Source: Prevotella sp.
GTDB lineage: Bacteria > Bacteroidota > Bacteroidia > Bacteroidales > Bacteroidaceae
Length of the DNA: 33,395 nt
Assembly (NCBI GenBank): GCA_016286585.1
Contig: JAEETC010000021.1
Location: forward strand, 1-33,395
Reading direction: 5' to 3'
The notes beneath the pieces are model-generated. The model was not told the DNA's origin, did not search any database, and saw nothing but the letters and a program-made list of their open reading frames with translations. This document shows, piece by piece, positions 25,901 through 31,810 of the stretch; position 1 is the first letter of the stretch, and every line of letters starts with the position of its first letter. Both the position numbers and the translations under genes were made by a program.

Positions 25901-26120
25901 CACAGCCGCTACCACAGGCAGCTGCAAGGTCACCCTCCGACTGGATGGCCTGAACGGCCCTGTAGTTGGCGAGGCCGTGATTTCAAAGACGGGTTCTGTA
26001 GAGAAATATAAAGCCTTCAACGCAAAGGTATCAAATGCTTCAGGCGTACACGACCTCTACCTCTGTTTCAGCGACACCGAGGGCGATACCCGCCTCGACT
26101 GGTGGCAGTTCAAGAAATAA
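22920..26120 (+). CDS. Bifunctional CE1-type esterase - GH43 glycosidase, multidomain secreted enzyme
   Basis: 1066 aa with signal peptide to SVSMAQ. Residues about 22-115 are a CBM48-like N-terminal domain of esterases. Residues about 120-375 are a CE1-like alpha/beta-hydrolase with nucleophile Ser259 in GGFSRGGNQAL and His346 in KFGHTWMN. Residues about 400-485 repeat the CBM48-like fold and about 486-625 look like a truncated second esterase start with five cysteines in 20 residues. GH43 spans about 628-925, with Asp636 (YTADPSP) and the acid Glu in YQEGPWFYKRNGHYY. A CBM6-like module (about 930-1066) ends LDWWQFKK. Likely removes acyl groups (feruloyl or acetyl) and arabinose or xylose side chains from arabinoxylan in one polypeptide. 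Middle gene of the GH5 operon. Confidence 0.9.
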   Translation: MKRLLIALSFIVCHVSVSMAQPRCNADGTVTFQYKNDQAKEVLVDVQFAGRNAMARDTQTGLWTVTLGPVAPDMYPYCFIVDGVSVMDPENPQYFPNEGFKNSLLEIPGKEALAHDIKDVPHGQMEYIHYYSKSLGATNQAVVYLPPKYKENPDKKYPVFYCISGTTDTEEVYYKVGRVNYILDNLLAEGKAEEMIVVLPYGNPYKLLPTPPTGMFGAPGSRFGSDVFSLDLNNDLMPYIESHYRTINDADHRAIGGFSRGGNQALFNGLSHLDKFAYLCSYSSFTSTDIPGVYDNAQDTNSKIRLFWLGVGTDDFLYGNARDYMAFLDDHGIRSVKEYTHDKFGHTWMNAKYFLSKTLPLLFKPKAAEQAMKNGQPALAATGKEPQFTAGVMARLFPRPILSPEYKYDSVIFRMKAPDAKEVKLAGEIFGKPITMERDSDGVWSAEVDEHIYEAFTYYFLVDGTPVADPQNMYLAPSKGFKPSICNNPAATFNYMNMADIQHGVVSYDLNHQVGRYHPAQGEPAFCIRLIPGKDDTIESWFKIGGADVMADKFIAAKKLPPFCIMTGCDGKGACCQGKDNACDKKVYTIKADDYNTWPERRHALESILDSLMLQAAAKGEISISLPLFQTKYTADPSPIVVGDRLFLFTSHDASPEDIPDVNEKSSAGFFMYDWLLWSTTDMVNWTEHGAVASLKDFSWRSRENGGWAIQTVERNGEYYLYAPLHGHGIGVLVADSPYGPFKDPLGKPLVWDQSNWFDIDPTVYTDDDGQAWLYWGNPHTFYAPLGEDMISLKGEVTKLPHIKHYQEGPWFYKRNGHYYCAYASTCCPEALGYAMSDSPTGPWEWKNYIMRPTLRDRGNHPGICDFKGHSYIFGQSYDLMHLDTFTHHERRSVSAAEITYNEDGTIQEVPYWLDQEPLKQLCWLDPYERVEAETMNWGYGLKSAKMGIPNTGVVADMPASTGKKNMYIYDINNGEFIRLRGVDFDNGAKKFSITAATTGSCKVTLRLDGLNGPVVGEAVISKTGSVEKYKAFNAKVSNASGVHDLYLCFSDTEGDTRLDWWQFKK

Positions 26121-26135
26121 TATTGTAATGAAATA

Positions 26136-28484
26136 ATGAAAGAGATGAAAAAGCTATTGTTTTTATGCGTTAGCGCACTGTTAGTCGGCTGCAGTACAGC
26201 CGTTGATATCGACCAGCAGGTTGATGAACTCTACGCAAAGATGCCCCAGGAAGAGCGCATCGCCCAACTAAGGAGTATGTATATGGACGAGCTCTTCAAC
26301 GAGCAGGGACAGCTCGACACAGCGAAGTGCCGTGAGCTTATTCCTTATGGTATCGGCCACTTCTCACAGTTCTGTATGCAGCAGCCCCGCGACCCCAATG
26401 AGTTGCGCGACCGTGCCATTGCCATCCAGGACTGGCTGATGAACAACACTCCCAACGGCATCCCCGCACTCCTTCACGAGGAGGTGCTCTCGGGTGTCAA
26501 TACCCTAGGCTCTGCCATCTACCCGCAACAGATAGGGCAGGCCTGTTCGTTCAACCCCGAGCTGGCTGAACTGAAGACATTCCAGACGAGTACGACCCTG
26601 CGCAAGATAGGAGGTATCTTTGCCCTTTCGCCCATGGTCGACGTGTGTCGTAATCCCAGCTTTAACCGCTTGGAAGAGTCTTATGGCGAGGATGGTTATC
26701 TCTCTGCCGTCATGGGTACAGCCTTCGTGAAGGGTCTGCAGCAAGGTAACCTGAAGAAAGGCGTTGGCGCCTGTTCGAAGCACTATCTGGGTTACGGCGG
26801 TGGCGGCGATGCCGAGGAGAAGGAACTGATGGAAGAGATCCTGCTCCCCCATGAGACGATGATCCGTCTCACGGGTAGTGTGGCCGTAATGCCCGGTTAT
26901 CACGACGTCCATGGCACCAGGTGTGTGGCCAACAGCGAGATCCTTCAGGATATCCTTCGTGGCTATGTAGGCTTCGACGGTATGGTGGTGAGCGACTATA
27001 CCGCCATCGACCAGATCCCGGGTCTTGAGACCACCGTAGAAAAGGCAGCTGCCGCCATCAACAACGGCAACGACGTGGACTTCCCTCACGGTGCCAATTA
27101 CAAGTTCCTGCAGGAGGCCATCGACAAAGGCCTGGTGAAGCCGGAGGTTCTGGAGCGTGCGGTCAAGGATGTGCTCCGCATCAAGTTCCGCCTCGGATTC
27201 TTCGACAAGGATGCTTACCTCTATTCGAAGGAGGATATCAAGCTCGACACCCCAGAAGAGCGCCAGACAGCCTACGACATTGCCGCCCAATCCATCGTCC
27301 TCCTCGAGAACAATGGCATCCTGCCGCTGAAAGACGTCAAGAACGTGCTCGTCACAGGTCCTAATGCCAACTCCATCTGGGCCATGTGTGGCGACTATAC
27401 CTATCCCGCCATGTCGTACTTCTGGAAGATGGTGATGGACGTGGCCGATCGTGACAATCCCCACATCGTGAAGCTGTTGGAGGCCATGACTGCCAAAAAG
27501 CCCGAGAATCTGAATGTGATGTATTCCCGTGGTTGCGATTGGACAGAGGATATCGAGACCAAATACGGAGAGGTGGGCGATGCTCGCGCTTGGGAGTATG
27601 AACTGCTGCACCGCAAGGTGGACTCCGGCGAGAAAGCCGATAAGGCCGAGGCCCTGAAGATGAGCCAGGAGGCTGATGTCATCATCGCCGCTGTAGGTGA
27701 GAATGTGATGCTCTGTGGCGAGAACCGCGACCGTGAGGGTCTTCGTCTGCCTGGTAAACAGGAGCAGTATGTGGAGGAACTGATTAAGACGGGCAAGCCC
27801 GTGGTGCTCGTTGTGTTCGGAGGTCGTGCACAAGTCATCTCAGGCATTGCCGAGAAGTGTGCCGCCGTCATTCAGGCCTGGTATCCGGGTGAGGAAGGTG
27901 GCAATGCCGTGGCCGATATCCTCTATGGCAACGTCTCGCCCTCTGCCAAGCTCTCCGTCAGCTATCCGAATACAGAGATCAACGAACCTATCTGCTATAA
28001 TTATAGCGCAGAGAAGGATGCTCGCGTGGCCTGGCCCTTCGGCTACGGCCTGAGCTATACCACGTTCGAGTATCAGAACCTGCAGGTGAACAGCGAGGCA
28101 CAGACCTCCGACAACTTCGTGGAGCTGACCTTCCAGGTGAAGAATACGGGTGAGGTAAAGGCCGACGAGATTGCTCAGATCTATCTCTCGCCGACTGCCG
28201 ACAATCAGAACATCCGCCCCATCCAGCTGCAGGGCTTTGCCCGCATCTCCCTGGAGCCGGGACAGACCAAGACCGTCACTACGCGTCTCTACGTGGAACA
28301 GTTCGGCTTCTACAGCCACGCCAACAACGTCCGTCAGTGGAACATCGAGCCAGGCACATTCATCGTCAAGGTGGGCGCCTCATCAGCCGACATCCGTCTC
28401 CAGCAGGAAGTCATCCTCCGCGGCAAGGCCGTCAACAAGCCTCTGCGCGATCATTACTTCTCTGAGAGCATCGTGTCACAATAA
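26136..28484 (+). CDS. GH3 beta-glycosidase lipoprotein (beta-xylosidase/beta-glucosidase)
   Basis: 782 aa; start 26136 gives MKEMKKLLF..., ATG 26145 is a possible alternative. Lipobox LVGC gives Cys19. Full GH3 three-domain layout: (beta/alpha)8 domain with nucleophile Asp287 in GMVVSDYTAID, alpha/beta sandwich with likely acid/base Glu529 in CGENRDREGLRLPG, and a C-terminal FN3-like domain from about 650 (PFGYGLSYTTFEY, VKNTGEVKADEIAQIYL). It would release terminal glucose or xylose from oligosaccharides made by the GH5 and GH43 enzymes. Last gene of the operon, 15 bp after CE1-GH43, before a strong terminator. Confidence 0.93.
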   Translation: MKEMKKLLFLCVSALLVGCSTAVDIDQQVDELYAKMPQEERIAQLRSMYMDELFNEQGQLDTAKCRELIPYGIGHFSQFCMQQPRDPNELRDRAIAIQDWLMNNTPNGIPALLHEEVLSGVNTLGSAIYPQQIGQACSFNPELAELKTFQTSTTLRKIGGIFALSPMVDVCRNPSFNRLEESYGEDGYLSAVMGTAFVKGLQQGNLKKGVGACSKHYLGYGGGGDAEEKELMEEILLPHETMIRLTGSVAVMPGYHDVHGTRCVANSEILQDILRGYVGFDGMVVSDYTAIDQIPGLETTVEKAAAAINNGNDVDFPHGANYKFLQEAIDKGLVKPEVLERAVKDVLRIKFRLGFFDKDAYLYSKEDIKLDTPEERQTAYDIAAQSIVLLENNGILPLKDVKNVLVTGPNANSIWAMCGDYTYPAMSYFWKMVMDVADRDNPHIVKLLEAMTAKKPENLNVMYSRGCDWTEDIETKYGEVGDARAWEYELLHRKVDSGEKADKAEALKMSQEADVIIAAVGENVMLCGENRDREGLRLPGKQEQYVEELIKTGKPVVLVVFGGRAQVISGIAEKCAAVIQAWYPGEEGGNAVADILYGNVSPSAKLSVSYPNTEINEPICYNYSAEKDARVAWPFGYGLSYTTFEYQNLQVNSEAQTSDNFVELTFQVKNTGEVKADEIAQIYLSPTADNQNIRPIQLQGFARISLEPGQTKTVTTRLYVEQFGFYSHANNVRQWNIEPGTFIVKVGASSADIRLQQEVILRGKAVNKPLRDHYFSESIVSQ

Positions 28485-28509
28485 GTGATTGTTAGAAGCT
28501 TCATCATCA

Positions 28510-28550
28510 CCGCTGTGTGAGGCGTGCCTCACACAGCGGGTGTTTCTTTT
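28510..28550 (+). terminator. Terminator of the GH5-GH3 operon
   Basis: A perfect 14-bp stem, CCGCTGTGTGAGGC (28510-28523) with GCCTCACACAGCGG (28526-28539), is followed by TGTTTCTTTT. Confidence 0.93.
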
Positions 28551-28626
28551 AACGTTAATAAATCATAAATTCTGTCTGTGCCATGCAGTCTTTCTGTTTT
28601 GTGATACTCTATATAAGAAAAAGAAA

Positions 28627-28634
28627 TAACTTTG
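28627..28634 (+). promoter_or_regulatory. -7 element of the lipoprotein/sigma-barrel operon
   Basis: TAACTTTG matches the -7 consensus, 18 bp before ATG 28653. It rules out the upstream in-frame TTG at 28632 as start codon. No well-spaced -33 TTTG; the nearest, 28598-28601, is 25 bp away. Confidence 0.7.
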
Positions 28635-28652
28635 CAACATAAAAAGAAGGGT

Positions 28653-29987
28653 ATGAAAAAACGAAGTATTCTATGGGTGTTGATGCTTATCTTGTCAGGA
28701 ATTGCAACTTTGGCAGGATGCTCATCAAATGACGAGGATTCATCGACAGCGAATTCTGACCAATATGAGCTGTTGGGACTGGTACGGAAAAAGGCACAGT
28801 ACGACGGGAACGGGATTGTCATCAAGCTATTCGAAAGGAATGGCATGAAATTGCAGGTGGTGGACATCACCGACCAGTTTGAGTCGGCCACATTCAAGGA
28901 CGACGAGAAGATACCCGTCAACCATGTCTATGTTGAGCAATTGCCGTTAGCTATTCAGGAGTTGGCCATCAGTGCTGGTGCGAACATGAGTACCCGAATA
29001 TGTAGGATGGAATATGAAGGGGAATTCTATTACGACATCTACAACGTGTTTTCAAGCACCTGGGTCAATATCTTCAATAGCAATGGTGAACGTCACGATT
29101 TTAACAGCCCAGAAGGATACGAGGCATTCATGAGCAAGGCCAGGGACTTGAGTTGCATCCTTGTCCTGACCACAGAGGTTGTGAAAAGCGCCGAAGGAGC
29201 ACCCAACTATCTCGTAGGCTACTGGCAGAACGACTGGCAGCACCTTATGCATGACCATAACCAGCAAGCCACCGTTGCCCTCTACCCAGACCTGCCCTTC
29301 AGCATCACCGAGGTAATGGCCCTTCACGATGACGGCACAGGTTATCTGCGAACGATCAAAACTTACAAGGACGGTACCAACGAGGTGGCTCTCGATCCCT
29401 TCAGCTATGTGTTGACCGACTATCATGGGGGCGAGCAGTACAATTATCACGGCTACTATTACAAATGCTACTTTGCAGCAGGCGATGCCATCGAATACTT
29501 AGTCCGCTCCTACGACAACATGCAGACGCTTTACAATGGCCTCTATTATGTCAACTATCCGTGGTTCAGACAAACGGGTGACAACTACGAATCGCTTCGT
29601 GTCAATGCCGGTCAGAAATACGGCAATCCGGGAAAAGACAACAGCAGTCCGATTGTCGGCAGATGGACAGGAGAGTTCAAGAGTGACGCGATGGCTACTA
29701 TATCCACTTTCACCTGGGTATTCCGCTCTGACAACACTGGCTACAGACTCTTGAACGGACAACTCAACGAACCCTTTGCCTATACTGTCAGATATGAAGG
29801 CTCAAAGGCAGAGCTAACTGTCTACAAATACAACACAGGATTCATGATTAATGAAGGGTTCTCCAAGGACGGCGCTGACCTGAACTTCGATCCCACCATC
29901 GTTCCCCAAGGAGTGACCATCAAGGCTACGCTCAACGGTAACACTCTCGAAATGGAGGGATGGAACACCTACCAAAGGGAAGACTAA
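28653..29987 (+). CDS. Lipoprotein of unknown function with two lipocalin-like repeats, co-transcribed with sigma-barrel gene
   Basis: 444 aa from ATG 28653. Lipobox LAGC gives Cys23, then a short acidic-serine stretch. Residues about 30-180 are not recognised. Two C-terminal segments look related to each other and to lipocalin-like beta-barrels: about 186-330, starting LVGYWQNDWQHL with ALHDDGTGYLRT, and about 332-444, starting PIVGRWTGEF with VFRSDNTGYRLL. Bacteroidetes use such domains in small surface or periplasmic lipoproteins, often of unknown ligand. The gene lies 20 bp upstream of the sigma-factor/beta-barrel fusion, with no terminator between. A role as ligand-sensing or regulatory partner of that fusion is inference from position only. 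Confidence 0.85.
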   Translation: MKKRSILWVLMLILSGIATLAGCSSNDEDSSTANSDQYELLGLVRKKAQYDGNGIVIKLFERNGMKLQVVDITDQFESATFKDDEKIPVNHVYVEQLPLAIQELAISAGANMSTRICRMEYEGEFYYDIYNVFSSTWVNIFNSNGERHDFNSPEGYEAFMSKARDLSCILVLTTEVVKSAEGAPNYLVGYWQNDWQHLMHDHNQQATVALYPDLPFSITEVMALHDDGTGYLRTIKTYKDGTNEVALDPFSYVLTDYHGGEQYNYHGYYYKCYFAAGDAIEYLVRSYDNMQTLYNGLYYVNYPWFRQTGDNYESLRVNAGQKYGNPGKDNSSPIVGRWTGEFKSDAMATISTFTWVFRSDNTGYRLLNGQLNEPFAYTVRYEGSKAELTVYKYNTGFMINEGFSKDGADLNFDPTIVPQGVTIKATLNGNTLEMEGWNTYQRED

Positions 29988-30007
29988 CTGTATCAGGACA
30001 AGACAGG

Positions 30008-31687
30008 ATGGATGCTCAAACGCTGATCAGCAGATGCAAGGCCGGAGAACGACAGGCCTTGCATCTGCTTTACGAGCAATACCGTCCCCGACTTCTCTGC
30101 ATCTGCAGACAATACGCAAAGGGTGACAATGTCTCAGAAGACTTGCTTCATGATGCTTTCGTGATCATCCTGACCTCGCTTGACCAATTGAGGAATGATG
30201 ACAAGCTGGAATCATGGATGGAGACGATTGTCCGCAACGTGGGATATCACTACAAGATGCATCAGGAAAAAGAACAGGCAGCCCTACATCAGGTGGCCGT
30301 TGATAGTCAAGGCATCACAGGAACAGGGATGATGCCAGACTTTGAGCAGTTGCAAAAGCTCGTTGCTCAATTGCCGGCGGGCTATCAGCAGATATTTCGA
30401 TTGTCCGTATTCGAGGGACTGTCACATCAGGAGATCGGCTGTCTGCTAGGCATTGCTCCTCACACCTCATCCTCACAACTATCCCACGCCAAACGGATGC
30501 TTGAGATACTGATCAAGCAGTCGTGGGTGTTGATCCTGTTACTCATAGCCTTCCCAACAGCTGTCTGGAAACTCTTACAGAAAGAAGTACCTGACGCTGT
30601 CGGGGATTTGAAACCAGCCAAAGACCATTCGCGCCAACAGAAGCCTCAGCCAGAACCTGTCATTGAGACTCTACACGATAAGCCCGTCTACGCTTCCGTC
30701 AGCAAGAGACCTTCACCCCGTCCTATTCGCTATCAGACAGAAGCCGTCATGCTGCCCGACTCTATACCTTTTATAATGAAGGAACATATTGATACCTTGA
30801 CGGAAATAACACAAGTCCACCAAGAGGAGTCCCAGACAGATACACTCATCTTCCAACATCAACCGATTCAGCCCTCTGATGACGCGCCGCATTTCACAGC
30901 GAAGGCATCTCCCAAATCGCCTGCTTGGAATATCCAGCTGGCCTATTACGGTCAAACAGGGCAGAGCGACAAGTATATGGCTGCTGCCAACATCGATCAA
31001 CAGAGCTTTGCTTCTGCTTCCAACTCCTTTATCCCTACAAACTATTCGTTCAGCAACTGGATTGATTACTCCTGGTCTCTGAACAATGCCTTCCCCACGG
31101 AAGAGGTCACTGCAGAAACACGTTCGCTGATGAATATTGCAGCACAGAACGCGATGATCAACCATGGTGAAATGGTAGCACAGCATACACACCAGTTGCC
31201 ATTCAACCTCCAGCTAACCCTGAGCCGTCAACTCACCTCTCGGCTTTCCATCGAAACGGGTTTCAGCTATACGCAAATGAAATCAACAGTTACGACAGGA
31301 AGCACGACAGCCTACATTCAAGAACGTCAACGACTGCACTATCTAGGTATCCCGCTCCGACTCGGCTGGCAATGGTACAACAAGGCACACCTCAGCCTCT
31401 ACTCCTCGACCGGTATCATGTTGGAACTCCCCATTCGGAGCACGCTCAACATCAAGCATGTCGCCAACGACATCGTTACCTTTGGCAAGGAAACCACGCT
31501 CGACGTTCCCTGCCAATGGTCCACATCCTTCGGTATCGGCATTCAATACGACGTCACGCCCCATCTTGGCATCTACATGGAGCCCAGCCTGCAATACTTC
31601 TTTCATAACGGTAGCGACCTGAAGAGTTATCGCACAGAACATCCCCTTAACATCACCCTGCCCCTCGGTATACGCTTCCATTGGTAA
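30008..31687 (+). CDS. ECF sigma factor fused through a transmembrane helix to an outer-membrane beta-barrel
   Basis: 559 aa from ATG 30008 (MDAQTLISRCKAGERQAL); an earlier in-frame ATG at 29960 lies inside the preceding gene and adds no domain. Residues about 12-75 are sigma-70 region 2 (YEQYRPRLLCICRQYA, DLLHDAFVIILTSLDQL). Residues about 113-165 are region 4 (LPAGYQQIFRLSVFEGLSHQ, then EIGCLLGIAPHTSSSQLSHA). Residues about 173-192 are one hydrophobic helix (WVLILLLIAFPTAVW). A polar, proline-containing linker spans about 193-304, and about 305-559 is an outer-membrane beta-barrel of the OMP_b-brl type (HYLGIPLRLGW, LGIYMEPSLQYFFHNGSD, final GIRFHW). Bacteroidetes commonly encode a sigma factor beside a separate anti-sigma-like/TM/barrel protein; here the sigma is joined directly to TM and barrel with no anti-sigma domain evident. 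Predicted topology is cytoplasm, inner membrane, periplasm, outer membrane. Confidence 0.9.
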   Translation: MDAQTLISRCKAGERQALHLLYEQYRPRLLCICRQYAKGDNVSEDLLHDAFVIILTSLDQLRNDDKLESWMETIVRNVGYHYKMHQEKEQAALHQVAVDSQGITGTGMMPDFEQLQKLVAQLPAGYQQIFRLSVFEGLSHQEIGCLLGIAPHTSSSQLSHAKRMLEILIKQSWVLILLLIAFPTAVWKLLQKEVPDAVGDLKPAKDHSRQQKPQPEPVIETLHDKPVYASVSKRPSPRPIRYQTEAVMLPDSIPFIMKEHIDTLTEITQVHQEESQTDTLIFQHQPIQPSDDAPHFTAKASPKSPAWNIQLAYYGQTGQSDKYMAAANIDQQSFASASNSFIPTNYSFSNWIDYSWSLNNAFPTEEVTAETRSLMNIAAQNAMINHGEMVAQHTHQLPFNLQLTLSRQLTSRLSIETGFSYTQMKSTVTTGSTTAYIQERQRLHYLGIPLRLGWQWYNKAHLSLYSSTGIMLELPIRSTLNIKHVANDIVTFGKETTLDVPCQWSTSFGIGIQYDVTPHLGIYMEPSLQYFFHNGSDLKSYRTEHPLNITLPLGIRFHW

Positions 31688-31750
31688 TCACCGGAGTTGT
31701 ACGGAGGTTTAAAAAGAATTCTCCAAACTTGCAAACATTTCGCAAAAATC

Positions 31751-31781
31751 TTGTAGATGTGGTGAAATGTTTGTACCTTTG
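31751..31781 (+). promoter_or_regulatory. Promoter of the GH8 gene
   Basis: TTG (31751-31753) and TACCTTTG (31774-31781) have a 20-bp spacer, the same geometry as the GH105 and GH43 promoters. The predicted start is about 20-25 bp before ATG 31811. Confidence 0.8.
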
Positions 31782-31810
31782 CAGCCGAAATAGATCAACC
31801 ATTATTCCTT

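Noticed and set aside
26505..27833. 442-aa minus-strand open frame opposite GH3
   Set aside because: Antisense shadow of a well-conserved GH3 catalytic domain with low-complexity composition.
29960..30007. Upstream in-frame start for the sigma-barrel gene, overlapping the lipoprotein gene
   Set aside because: Adds 16 residues with no match to sigma factors, while ATG 30008 is followed by the usual sigma N-terminus and preceded by a purine-rich ACAGG.
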